Assembly (NCBI RefSeq): GCF_022605165.1
Contig: NC_063068.1
Location: 5,270,001-5,334,000, forward strand
Length of the DNA: 64,000 nt
Reading direction: 5' to 3'
Origin: Purpureocillium takamizusanense
Taxonomy: Eukaryota; Ascomycota; Sordariomycetes; Hypocreales; Ophiocordycipitaceae
The notes beneath the pieces are model-generated. The model had not been told where the DNA came from. It saw nothing but the letters and a program-made list of their open reading frames with translations, and made no database searches. Shown piece after piece: positions 20,819-32,648 of this stretch. The translations under genes were made by a program, and so were the position numbers. Numbering within the stretch: the first letter of the stretch is position 1; every line of letters starts with the position of its first letter.

Positions 20819-23800
20819 CCAACGAATAGACAATCATGTCCTAGGGATGCCCCTGTATGCGAGACGGGCGAGCTCCCTGCCACGCCCGAGTCTTGTTGTC
20901 TGTGTACGCCTCCAGCCGTGCCAGGTAGGTTGATACGATGCCGCCACCTCACTTGAGGTATCTTTGCTTGACAACGCTTGCCTGGTAAACACGAGCGATG
21001 AGACCCTTTGAATCGGAGAGCGACATGCAGTCGGCCATTGACAACTCCAGCGTGACTGTGGATCCCACCATGCCCATGGTCCATCCCCTTGACATGATGC
21101 CACGTCGTGCTGACCCCCGCGCAAGGAGAGGGAGGGAGTGAGGGAGGGAGAGAGAGCCACCGGCGGCAACGCAATCAGAATCAGCATGCATTTCACCGAG
21201 CGCGGCTCTGCGCCCGCGGCCCAAGCGAAAAGCTAGAGTCTGCGATGCTCACTCACATCTTCTTGGCCCACGGAGCCCGGAAGAAGCGGCTAGTAACTAC
21301 ATGAACTCTGCTAGCGTCTTTCGAAACGTATGTCTCCTCTGACTTTGCAATAAAGTCATGGACCAGAGAGTTTTCATGAGGCTCAACAGTCGGGCTGCAG
21401 CCTAAGCATTTCGTGGCTGACGTGTTGCTGCCAGGACGAAAGCTGCCGACGACGTGGAGCGCCACGGGCAAAGCGATCGAGGGCCGGGTTTCGCAACCTC
21501 ATTCGCCGGCGGCCGCGGACGGCTCTGTCCAACCACAAAGCTGGAGCCGTCTTCTGGATGCCGGCAGGCCAGGTTCCAGACTGCGACGAAGTACATACAT
21601 AGTGTAGTGGTGTGGTGTGGTGCGGTGCGCATGCCACGTCGCCCGCTGCCGGTTTCATCGTCTCCGCCATGGCAGCCTCGCCGCAAGGCTGTGAGGGTCC
21701 CGTTCGTGACGGGACGAGGAGAGGAGGCGCTGCTCCCGTTGCCAAAGCCCTGGTTTGATAGACGTGATTCGAGGTCGGCATCTCCGCGGGTGGTTACATC
21801 GGCGGTGTCAGCAACGAACCGAGTATGGATGGTACAGCTTGGACGTGTCCAATACGTATCGCGGCTGCCCCCTATCCCGTGTCAGCCTCTGCGGCCTTGT
21901 AAAACTTGTTTGGGTACGGTGGCAGCACCCGGCCAGCATCCGAGCCGATCACACGGGTCGGTCTATCTGCGCTTGGTGACAAGGGCTTCAGGGTCTGTCG
22001 GCGCGCCAATGGCTCGGGCGCTCATCAACGGGCAGCATTCGGGACCATCGACGAACCCCGATGAGCCTGTCGGTCGGCCTGGCGCGCAAGGGTTCGCGTG
22101 CATCCGGCAATCAGTAAGCAGCATGAATGATGCCCACGTGTCCATTCGTCTCGCACATGTGGTGTACAAGTGGTAGTGACTAGGTAGTTAGTATGGCCCG
22201 GCCGGCGTCGAGACCGGCTTCATGATGCGGTCAAGACCTGCATGCTGCCTCGCAATCTCCCCGGCTTTCTGTTGACTGCAGCCCATCGCCCACTTGGTAG
22301 CCCCGACAGGTCTGCTTGATGCTCATCCCCAGTCTGCGACGGGCCTCCAGTCGTGGCGCAAGAGTGACGTCCAGGTCTTCAACCTTCCCCGCAGCCCGGG
22401 ACTCGGCGGCGCTTATCGGCATTCATGGTACTGTATGTAGTCTGTACTGTAGAGTAGCAGTACGTATTTCCTTTTTCTTCTCTTCTCCGTCACCCGTAGG
22501 TAGCGTTCCATCGCCATGCGCGTGATGCGAACGCCCATCCCTTGCGTCTCGTCGCATCATCGGGCGGACCAACCGAGGCACCACAGAATCGACGACCAAC
22601 TGCCTTTGCACGGGATGCAGGGGGAGGGGTCAAGCGAGCATGGCCTTGCGACCAGACAAAACGCCACTCGTCGCTTGTCACTTGTTACAAAGCCAGTCCC
22701 CAACGCGCAATGGCTTGGCTGTGGACGAACTGCTCTCTCTCTGTTGGTTGGTTTGGTCTGGTTTGGTTTATGGTGCGCCGAACGCTGCTGCGCTTCGCAC
22801 TGCTCGTGTGTCTGCAGTCAGTCCGTTCCCCTTGCTCGCACGCCGTTTTGCGTTGGTGGCTGTCGTTGCGCGCTCTCGTGGTTGACACCTTCGACCCTGC
22901 GCTCGTTGAATACGTCGTACATACAATATGCACCAAGTCCACGCGCATGTACCAAGTACGTGGTAATAAGAATCAAAAGGCCGACATATGATGGATGGCG
23001 CAGCCGCCCGCCCGCGTGTGTGTCCCACTCGAGTCCGCATCGACCCCTGGATCGACGTTGCCGCGCAGACTCAGCTGCTTCAGGAGGCGGGGCAGCCGTC
23101 TTGTACGACGAGGCTCTTGCTTGCCTGCGACGACTCGCGGGCAACAACAAGACGAAACGCCAACGCCTGGCTTGGCTGAGTGAGCTGGCCATGGCTGTCT
23201 TTGTACTTGGAACGTACTGCGCTGTGCTGTGCCGTGCTCTGCTGCGCTGCGAATCAAGATTCAAGACTGCAGCCCGTCTCCCTGCAGGCGCCCCGTTTCT
23301 TGGGAGGGCTAGTTTATGCGTATACTGTACTTCGTACTGTTATGCCGTATGCGCATCACGACCGACTCCTAGGTCGAGTTTGAAAGTCCATGGATGGCAT
23401 CATGGGTATGCTTGCCATGTCCCGTCCCCGCACCGCACCAGCGCACACGCACAAGTCGTCTCAATCCTGTTTCGACAATCAATCAGGCTGATCCATATCT
23501 CTCCCCGGGCGGGTGTGTCGATAGCGTCCATCGGCATTGCCTACAAATCGGGCATCGTCGGTTTCGATGCCGTCGATCACGCCAACGAGTGCGTCTGTAG
23601 GTACGCGTGCCGCGCAGCCTGGCCGCAGCAGACATGAAGCCGCGAGGACGAACAGACGGCCACATCCCGTCAGCCCGGCCGGCACCTGATGTGGTGGTGT
23701 AACGCGTTGACGCTGCGAGGGTCATCTGATACCGCCTCCCTCAGATCTTGACGATTACCGGTTGGCAGATACAGTGCCAAGGTACTCGAACACCTTCTAG

Positions 23801-26800
23801 TAGTATTGTAACCTTCTTCACTCGCGTCCACGCCAACAGGTCCGGCCATTGCGAAGACGGGAGATTATTCAGGCGTTGGGTTGGAGACGGTGCTTCAAAC
23901 CCCAGTCCAGCTGACTGTACTTCGTACGATGCCTCCCCGTCGTGTCCCACATCGCGTGGACGGTTTGATGAAGAGACAAACGGACCATGGTCCGTTGGTG
24001 CCTGGTCACACCGAAAGTTGGAGTACGGACCGCGCAGCTTCACCATCATTGCTGAAGCTTGCGCAGGTTACTCAGCGCCAACATTGGTCGGGTCCCACGC
24101 GGGAAACTTCTCGACGACACACACACAGGCCAACATCCACTCCAAGTGAAAATGAAACAGCCACCAGAGAACCGCCAACTGCGTTGGGTGCTAATCACCT
24201 TGAACGTCAAAAAGTTGTAATCCTCGAGGTCGTCCGGCGTGCCCGCCTCTGGTCTGGTTCTCGTAACATCGGCACCTGCGTCATTCCCGACCTGGACAAG
24301 CGGCCGCGCATCTCAGCCTCTGGCCAACTCCGTGGTGACGCTTGACGAAGTCCGGTCGGCCTTGGGTGTGTGTGGGAGGGAACCACGAACCACTGGCGTC
24401 CAATGGGCACATGATTCTAGGCGGGCCATTGGAACGAGTGCTCGACGGCTTGCCTAAAATCGACGATGATTACCTTGTCACGTTTCGGCGCCACGACCCA
24501 AGTGATCCAAGCCCAGCTGCCAAGTCCCATCGTGAAGCGCAGGGAGCATGACCTTGAACCTGGCCGAGACGTCCTTTGGTCGCCATTGGCTAGCTCTAGT
24601 CGCCCACCTGCTGCTTCGCACAGGCACGAGTTATTCGCCGAGGTGTGTTGCGCTCGCAGTCTTGCTGGACTGGGTTGCCCCATGTCTGCCCGTCCTCGGG
24701 ATAAACGGCCACCAAAACATGGCACGAGATGCTGCGTCGTTGCAGAGTACAGACTCGTGCCCCTCATGAGTTTATAGACGAGCGAATACTGATTTGCACT
24801 CGGCGAAGTGCTTGCTTCGTTGCATGACAGCGCAGGCCTGTTCCTGGTTCCTTGCAGTAGTAGTAATACTGTAGTGCCGGAGTACTAAGGGTAAGCAGCA
24901 GCGTGGAGCCGTCAGCCAGATGCCCCACGATGTCATACATGATACTTGGTAGTGCATGCGCAAAGGAGCGGTGAAACGAGCCTGTCCGAAACACGGTGGA
25001 TGGAGCGGGCTTGCATGACACGCAAGCGCACAGCACACATTTCCGGGCCTCTGCAGTGCTAGTATTAAGTTTCTCCACAACCCTCCGGCCGGCCCTGGGC
25101 GCCGGGATTGGCCACGATCGCACTTCCGGCGCCGCACCAGATTGGCGCACATGGTCATGAGGCCTAGCAGAGAGGAGCTGTTCCTGGCGAGATGGTGTCG
25201 GGATGCGGGGCTGGCCTGCCCACACACAGACTGGAGCCGTGTCACCCCTGTCCCTGGCCGGCCGCGGCCTGACCCGTCGCTTGTTTCCTTGGCCCAGGCT
25301 GGAGAAACGGGTCGCAGTGAGTGAGCGGACCGAGGACGACTCCGTTTGAGACGGCAAGCCGAGGTGTCACTAGATGAACGCGCAAGTCTGCCGTTATATT
25401 TCTTTCCCCTGATCGATCCAGTCAATAGGCGTAGGGGAGCCGTGAGCGCGGAGCTGCACACGCACGCACATTGCACTTGGTATGTGTGTCGAGGCGTCGG
25501 CCATCCGAGTCCAAAAGCAACGACGTGGACAACCATCCGTAGCATCCCCTGGCCAGCCGCGTGCCGTGAGGGTCCCGTCCGGTCCGGGGCAGTCCGTCTG
25601 AGGTTGGGATGGGGCCATTGGGGCTAAAGATAGGGAGCCATGATGGACTCACACACCATGCCGTGGTTGGCCGCGCCTCCGACTGCCTCCTGGCTTCCAC
25701 AAAATATTAGCGACTGCGTCCGAGCGCGCACGGCGACGGGCGCTATCTGCTTCGTGCTCGCTCCAACAGCCAGCCGCATGAGGCGCGGGCGCGCCGCCGC
25801 CGCCGTCGTTCCTGAGCCAGCCCAGCCTGGGCCTAGTGACGCCTGGCCTGAAGGCACGATGCGCCGCGAACGGTCCACGAGGTGTGGCAACGGACGGACG
25901 CGCTGTGGTCGACGGCCGGCAGCTGCGGCGGGCTGAGGGAGACGTATGAGTTGGCGAGGCTGCGTGGCAAAGCCTTGGTGCGCCCTCAGCGGCGGAGCTA
26001 TGAACTGTGAGTGGGCAATGTGCCGGATGCGATGCGCCAAGGACGGCTCTGCTCTCTCAGCGACGCCGTGGCCGGAGGATGGTGCGGCCACCCGAGCTCG
26101 ACACCCTCGCCGGCGACGTGTGCGAAGTTGGTAGTAGTGTAAAACAAAGTGATGATGGTGTGAGATGGTACCTACCTGTCGAGACAAAACCTTAGTAACA
26201 AGGTACCACCTACCTTGGGTACCTAAGGTACCTGATGTCTCCACAATTTACCTACCTATTCCAAGGTGCAACTGCGGCACGTAGTAGACACCTCAACCTC
26301 GGGCTGTATGGTCGTGATAACGATTTGCTCTCGCTCACAGTGCCTTGCAAGACGCGCTGCTGCTCGGGGAGCAAGCAAGCAGTATCCAGAGAGGTAAAAC
26401 AGGCACCGCAGACTCGGTGCGGTCTGTCTCACGTTTTGGGGGGGGGGGCAATCATGGGTTGGCGGGTGGGTGCCCGTGAGTGACGAGACGAGACAGCCCT
26501 CCACTACAACGTACAAAGTACCTACGGAAGCGCCCTTACGCGCCGGTGGGCCAGCCTCTTGGGCGTCGCCGCTGCCATCCGTGGCGCCTCCGGTGTGGCT
26601 CATACCAGACGGTCAGTTCTAGAGCAAGTTGGAACAGGGAACTTCGAGTGAACCTTGCCCAGGCGGACTGACTGTTCGTCAAAGCACGGCAGGAGCGGGC
26701 TGGCTGCACTTGGCACCGGGCTCGTCGTGCGTGCTAGTTGGGGAAGGCGCACCTGTCAATGTAACCGCGCTGCGTGCTGCGAGCTGCGATCTGCGAGCTG

Positions 26801-28273
26801 CGTCGCACCTACTAACTTGGGATCGCGGTTTCCTGCACTCGCCGAGCATGTTTTACTTGGTACCTGCCTGAGCACCAGCCTTTGGGGGTACTACAGGTAG
26901 GTACGCAGTAACTTGGTACGTACCTACGGAGCAGGTACCTTGGAAATGTTATACCCAAGATGCCATGAAGGCTTAGTACGACTCACGGTTGGCAGCAACC
27001 AGACGGGCAGCATACAGGTAAGGTACGAGACCTGGCATGTCTCGGCCCAGCAGCATCGCTGCGTCAGGGACGGCCGCCCATGCACGGGCACTCACATACA
27101 AACGATAACATGCTGTATAAAGAGGTAGTATGTACCTAGTACTCTGGGACCAGGCCGTTTAGCAGGCTGCGACGATGAGCCGAACATGCATGTACTGCTA
27201 CGAAGTACTAACAACCCACGTACATATAGTACAGTACTTCGATGGTAGGTACGAACACGCCTCGTGTAAGCCGGTAGGCTGAGAGCTCTGCGACCGCCCC
27301 GTCAGTCGGGCTGACCACCCCCTCCCCGCCCCCTCCTTCTGCTGAGCAAAGGCGGGGGGGGCGGGCTTCCATGTTGGCAGCTGTCACGGAGCGGACAGCT
27401 GGAGGCTCAGAAGCCACCGGCTGGTGACGGAGAGAGGTTTCTCGACGCCGCTGCGTGGCCACCGACCTGGAACTTAACGCTCTCCTCCTTGCAGCCCGGG
27501 CAGGCAGGCCATTGCCCGATTCAGCCTCGACGCCTCGCTGTTGCTCCCGCAAAGGGAAACAGACCACAGGCACCGGTTTTACTTTCTTTTTTCCTTCTTC
27601 GTGCTCGACACCCTCACCCTCAGCCTTGGCTTTTGCTTTTTGCGCCTGGCGGATGGGTGTCGGGCCCTGCGCTAGACCAAAGACCCCCCCCAGGCCAGCT
27701 GCGTGTCTCGCAGCCCCCATTCGGATGGTTGGTCCTTCTACTACTAGGTACCTAGGTAGTTGAGTTACTTCGTAACCACTGCTAGTGCTCTATTCACGCT
27801 GTCGCAACGAAACTCGGTTGATACACATACATGGTTAAATTGAGAGTGCTCCCTTTTGAACGGTGAACGGAACCCGCCGAATGTAGTACGTAAGTCAAGT
27901 ACGCAGAGCCATCATGCAACGCCCGACTGCGACAAATGTGGACGCACCCAAGACCATCCCGGGCCGCAGCCGCAAAATGGCGGGTTGTGTTCTCCATGGC
28001 CTAATAATGGCCGCTTTCGTTTTGATACCATGACAGGTTCTGTCCGTTGCAGGTGTACGTTGCTCATCGGCCACTGCAAGTGGCGGACCTTTTTCCTCGG
28101 GCACTTTGCAACTACCAAGAGAAGAAAGGCAGAATGCATGGGTTCCTTCGTGTTATTCACTACCTCCCCCCCCCCCGGGAGCAAGTGTATTGTAACTAGT
28201 GAGGGACAAATACTGCGCCCGGGTTCGTCTCAAGGGCTCTTCCCCGAGGTGAAGCCTGTGCTCTACCGACCCC
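20819..28273. other. 7.5-kb gene-poor spacer
   Basis: No gene is supported on either strand. All open frames are short, change frame often and resemble no family. Features seen: ACTTCGTA motifs at 23329, 23919, 27199 and 27767; dense GGTACC/TACCTA words at about 26160-26235 and 26870-26945; a G run at 26439-26447; C runs near 28170-28178. The right-hand gene in this stretch, a split secreted protein at 28274-28748, shows that genes with short exons can hide here, so absence is not proof. Confidence 0.5.
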
Positions 28274-28748
28274 CTATGCGCATTTCACCCAGGTCGGCAG
28301 CTTGTCACAATCTGGCCAGGAAGCCCAACAAACCCCCGTAACGCACTAGGTGGCAATGCGTTTTAGCGTCCGGAATATGGCGTCTAATCTCGACATTACG
28401 CCGTGAGGGAGGACATACCGAGGAATCTGGACATGTCGCTGCTCGCTTGACCTCTCTCGGCAAATAATAGGTCGCCACTTCCAGCGCCTGCGACACGTAG
28501 CCCTTGTCGATTCTCATTCTCCAGCATCCAACGTGGCATATCTGCGTCTCCGGATCACACTAGTACACGGTACAGCTATTAGCTCCCTATGGTCATGGCT
28601 CGAGTGAAAGGACGTTTACCTTGCCTGAAAGGTTTGTATTGTGTTCGAGAATCGTAGCTTCGGCTTCTTCTTTCGTTCTTCGCTTCCTCCCAGCCGAGAT
28701 GGTCTGGGCGAATAGGAAGAGGCTGAGGAGGGCGATGGGTGACTTCAT
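28274..28748 (-). CDS. Small secreted cysteine-rich protein, three exons (candidate effector)
   Basis: I do not recognise a family. Exons are 28748-28620, 28559-28419 and 28345-28274, all junctions in phase 0, giving 113 residues. Intron 1 (60 nt) has a GTAAAC donor, GCTAAT branch and GTACTAG acceptor. Intron 2 (73 nt) has a GTATGT donor, GCTAAAAC branch-like word and CACCTAG acceptor. Residues 1-19 (MKSPIALLSLFLFAQTISA) form a strong signal peptide, followed at once by basic GRKRR, a possible Kex2-type site. The mature part has eight cysteines at 44, 51, 55, 86, 91, 96, 103 and 112. If intron 2 is retained the frame stays open to a TGA at 28305 and gives 127 residues with fewer cysteines. 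A TATAAAAT box lies on the minus strand at 28851-28844, about 95 bases before the ATG. Secretion is well supported by sequence; a role in host or microbe interaction is inference. Confidence 0.62.
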
Positions 28749-28843
28749 GGCGTGAAGAGGAGCAGATATGTGGAGGATGTGTCCAAACGATGGAGGCTAC
28801 GGAAACACAGCCCAGCAGGCATTGCTGCGCGGGTATCTAGAGG

Positions 28844-28851
28844 ATTTTATA
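28844..28851 (-). promoter_or_regulatory. TATA box upstream of the small secreted protein gene
   Basis: On the minus strand the sequence reads TATAAAAT, about 95 bases upstream of the ATG at 28748. The spacing fits a core promoter with a short leader. It supports the gene model next to it. Confidence 0.4.
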
Positions 28852-30853
28852 TTCCGCAATCGCCCTTTTTGCAGATAAAAAGGAACCTAGGTATTCGGCG
28901 CAATTACTATATGATATTTGACATGCGTTATTTGACATACGTAGGCGGCAGCATACGGTTCACACTGGGAGCATGAGCCTTGGCCATAGCGAAGAGAGGC
29001 AATAGCCTAGATGAAAACCATTGTGTCATCGCCTTGTCGTGAGAGGACATTGCGTATCAGTCCCTCTCGGCGGCGGCGGCGGCGGGAACGGAATGCCATA
29101 AGGTAATAGTCGATCGTGACCAGCATTCGTAATGTAGCCAAGTCTGCGTATATCAGACGCCGCACGCACGCACACTCTACGCCTCCCCTCTTCTCTTCCG
29201 AAGTGGATAAGATAGCAAAGGAAGGGGGAAAACGCTCGCCGAGGTTGGGCGCCGTTTTAGATGGCTGCCTGACGGAAGGTTGCCGGTCATCCGCTGGGGG
29301 TTTTGGTGGTGCCTGGTTCCTGGCAGGCAGGGCATGTTCCAACCCGCACAGCACAGCACCCGCCACCGCCAATCATTTAGTAGGTACCAGCAACTGCAGC
29401 AGCAGCACCACCACCACCACCACCACCACACCCGTCGCTAGCAGAGGTCCAGCCGCAAGTCTGATCTGGCATCCGCAGGGCCAGTCGTCGTGGTTTTGAC
29501 TGACAGTCCGAGGCGGCGACGTGCGGGCCACTCCTCCGGATGACAGCGCAGGACCGCCAGACCAGAAATGAGACCAGTTGGCGGGCGGGGGGTCCACGGA
29601 GACAGGGGGACAGGGCGTGATTCGGTTTGTAATGGGAATGGGAATGGCATGCCAATGCACGTTGCTGTGCTCTACGCACATCGATGCATGCAGTGAGTAG
29701 GTATGTACTTACTCTTCTGTACAAAGTACTGCGCGTAGCAGGTACATAATGTACATTAAGTACGAAGTAGGTACTAACGTTAGCACCTTATTACGGACAC
29801 GCATGCGGTGTCAACATGGCATCATGTTGGCCACTGCCCGCGGATGCGGCCATCGCAACGACGAACCGGCCGCGTGCACGGCGCAGCAGCAGCACATAAC
29901 AACCAAGGCACCTACCTGCGCGCGTGCCTGCGAGGCGAGGTGAGAAAGTGCGGCGGTGGACGCAGGGAGGGATGGAGATGACCACTTGACAGCTCATACT
30001 AACGTTAGTACTAAGGTAGGTGACTGAGCGCCGCCACGTCCTGCACCGCTGGGTTCGGACTCCGGCCTGGCGTGTGTGCGTGCGTGGTCGGCCCCCCCTC
30101 TCGTGTGCGCCGCGGCATTGGGCGGACAATAGCCTGCGCGCGGCCGTCGACAATACACACGTATGTATTGCTGCTGCTGCCACTGCTGATGTGGTGTGGT
30201 GGTGGTGGTGGTGGTGATGGCGGTGGCAGTAGTACGGCCTCTACTAGGTAGTAGTAGAGCCCAGATGGTGGTGGTGGTGCTAGGTACCTAGCTGATGCTG
30301 TCAACTACTACTAACCTCTCCGTGCTGTGCTGCGCGCGCGTCCACACACATAGGCACACACAGCGTCTCAGCCGACGACGTAAAAACGGGTAAAGAGCTT
30401 GCCGCTTTGCCATGTATCTATTTTGACGGGGATTACGGTGGTGGTGTTGGTGGTGGTCACGATGCTTTCTATCGAGGTACGAAAGGCAAGGTACCTACGC
30501 TGCCTCCCCCCTGTTCCCCCCTCTAAACCCGAATGCTACAGTGGAGTGGGAGCACCTAGGTACGAAGTAGTACTGCTAAAATTTGCGGGCGCGCCATCCA
30601 CGGGACGAGACCGTCCGCACCTCAAGATCCACCCGTCCAGCACCTGCCCTGGCTAAAATAATTGCATACTAAAACGTGCGCTGATGAACGAAGGTGGTGG
30701 GTGCCGTGGGCCGGCGGGTGTCCGGTGACGATCATGGTGACTTTTGTTCCTTCCTTTCTCTCTCTCTCTTCTTCTGTCTCTGCTGTCGCTCTCTCGGCTT
30801 TTCCCCTGTCACGCCCCCCTCCCTCCCTGTCTGGGAATCCCTGGCAGCCACAA

Positions 30854-30882
30854 CCCACGCCCACGCCCACGCCCACGCCCAC
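30854..30882. repeat. Hexanucleotide repeat (CCCACG)n
   Basis: About five tandem copies of CCCACG in a pyrimidine-rich region. Confidence 0.85.
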
Positions 30883-31781
30883 TCCATCTCTAGCACACCA
30901 CCCCCCTCCCCTCCCCTCTTCCCCCCACTCATCAGCACCTCCCCCTCCTCCACTCCACCTCATCGTGTCCTCCACCACCTCACCCGTGCTGTACTGACTA
31001 GCCTAGCCCATCGTCGATACCATGCAAGTACCTGGCTTGCCCCGGCACCGGGGCCCAGATCAGAGAGGCACATATATCATCACCGCCTCCCGGTCTGCTC
31101 CCGCCTTCGGTCCCGTGGCTGCGGCTCCCACTCCTTCTGACCATCCACGGCGGTCCTTTTTGCCTGACCGAGGGGCAAGAACCGGCAGAGGCAGCCAGCC
31201 TTTTATTGTCTTGACTCGCCCACTTACACGGGAAGAAGCCGAGGAGCACCACCTGGACTCTGCCCGTCGCCGGGTGGTTTGTCCGCTTTGCAAAACCGTC
31301 TGCCGGCTTCAGAACTGTGCGTCTTCATCCCCCCCCCCCATTCTCAGCCCCCTATCCCCGCTTGCGGGATGAAAGCCTTGAGACATCCACCATGCTTGAT
31401 CACTCATGAACGCTTGCTCATACTCCTTTACCAATGTAGCTTCCTTCATCTACGAAGCATGTATAGAGCGTAGGTCTCGACGACTGCTTCCGAGTCCGAT
31501 GACTCTGTCTCCCTGGCCGGTCCTATTTTGATCTGGTGCCGGACGTCGATCGCTATTCTTCATTCGCCATTCTTCCTTCTCTTTCTTCGTTCCGACACTT
31601 GATCCTTTGGAGCAACCTCTCTTTCTTCGTTTGTATCCTCAGACAAACGCCCGAGCCTGTCATTACGACGTTGTCTCCGCCCGCATGGCCTTACGATCGA
31701 TCTTACCTGGAAACGCAACGGCAGAACGCAAGTCGAGCAAGCATCTCCACTAGATCGACATCAGCGTCACGCAGGAGGACC

Positions 31782-32648
31782 ATGGACGGCGACAACGGCC
31801 GCGGGCCGCAGGTTTCGCGGCGGACCCTCACCATCATCCTCGCCACCACCATCCCGTCGGTCGTCCTCATCGTCGCCATCGCAACAGTTTTGTGCTGCAA
31901 AGCCCGTGCCCGCCGGGCCCGGCTCTTTGATCGCGGCATCACACCCATCGGAGACGAGGAAATCGAGTCGTGGAAGCGGAACCGCATGGCTCGGGCCAGT
32001 GCCGCACAGCAAGAGAAGGTGCACGCGCCAGTCACGCCGCCGCAGCGCCACGACTCCAAGTACAAGGGCCAGGCGGGCAGCCACAACAACCACCGTGCGA
32101 CGGCGTCAGCGGGCTCCGTGCAGAAGCCGGCTGCCGTCATCATCTACCAGACCCCTCGCTCGAGCGAAGACGTGCCGGCCTCGTCGTCTCCCCCTTGCGG
32201 CAAGCGGAGCTTCGACGTCGCCCCGGCCGCCGTCTTGGCCCGCGCCCCGAACTCGCGGCCGGGACTGACGGATGAGACGGTGCAAGGCGAAGACGCCTTT
32301 GTCGTGACGCAGATTAAGCGGCACCCGTCCCGGCTGGCCAAGGCGCCGCCGGCCTTGTCGGGCCCGTTGTCGCCGCGCCACGGCCGCAGCAAGAGCACGC
32401 GAGCTACCATGACGGGCACGACGGGCGCCCAAGACCTGTGGTATGCGCAGCAGCCCGAATTACCGCAGCCGCCCAGGCGCTCAGCGGACATGCCGTTTCC
32501 GCCGTCGCCGTCCTACCGCAGCCAGGCGGTGACGTACTCGTCCCGCTCGACGCCGCAGCGGTCCTCGTTCGACGACGAGCACCACCTTGGCGGCCTCTCA
32601 CCCCGACCGCTGATACACCAATCCGAGATTGGGCGGGCCATCGGCTGA
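31782..32648 (+). CDS. Single-pass membrane protein, function unknown
   Basis: A 288-residue protein, single exon. After a short N-terminus (MDGDNGRGPQVSRR) comes one strong transmembrane helix, TLTIILATTIPSVVLIVAIA at about residues 15-40, ending CC-K-ARARRAR, so the basic side and the long tail are probably cytosolic. Next is LFDRGITPIGDEEIESWKR, a juxtamembrane motif I believe is conserved among hypothetical proteins of Sordariomycetes. The remaining about 210 residues are Ser/Pro/Arg-rich and disordered, with many potential phosphorylation and SH3-ligand sites (PQPPRR). The start is the ATG at 31782, the first ATG in a frame that is open upstream to about 31536 without another ATG. It may be an orphan signalling or scaffold protein of the plasma membrane; that is inference. 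Confidence 0.7.
   Translation: MDGDNGRGPQVSRRTLTIILATTIPSVVLIVAIATVLCCKARARRARLFDRGITPIGDEEIESWKRNRMARASAAQQEKVHAPVTPPQRHDSKYKGQAGSHNNHRATASAGSVQKPAAVIIYQTPRSSEDVPASSSPPCGKRSFDVAPAAVLARAPNSRPGLTDETVQGEDAFVVTQIKRHPSRLAKAPPALSGPLSPRHGRSKSTRATMTGTTGAQDLWYAQQPELPQPPRRSADMPFPPSPSYRSQAVTYSSRSTPQRSSFDDEHHLGGLSPRPLIHQSEIGRAIG

Larger units (their letters stand above)
28749..31781. other. Spacer rich in simple repeats and short palindromes
   Basis: Contents: CCA copies at 29406-29429, TGG copies near 30190-30230, hexamer CCCACG copies at 30854-30882, ACTTCGTA motifs at 29761 and 30561, and two copies of TACTAACGTTAG (29772 and 29997). A 116-codon ATG-led frame at 31022-31372 contains CPLCKTVCRLQNC and is discussed as a candidate, not called. 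The last 250 bases are the leader of the membrane protein gene. Confidence 0.5.

Noticed and set aside
28751..28976. Plus-strand frame opposite the promoter of the secreted protein gene
   Set aside because: It has no domain, overlaps the TATA box on the other strand, and its codon use is unlike the coding regions.
30040..30075. TGGGTTCGGACTCCGG, resembling a tRNA T-arm
   Set aside because: The flanking bases do not form a five-pair stem, and no acceptor stem, D-arm or anticodon arm fits upstream.
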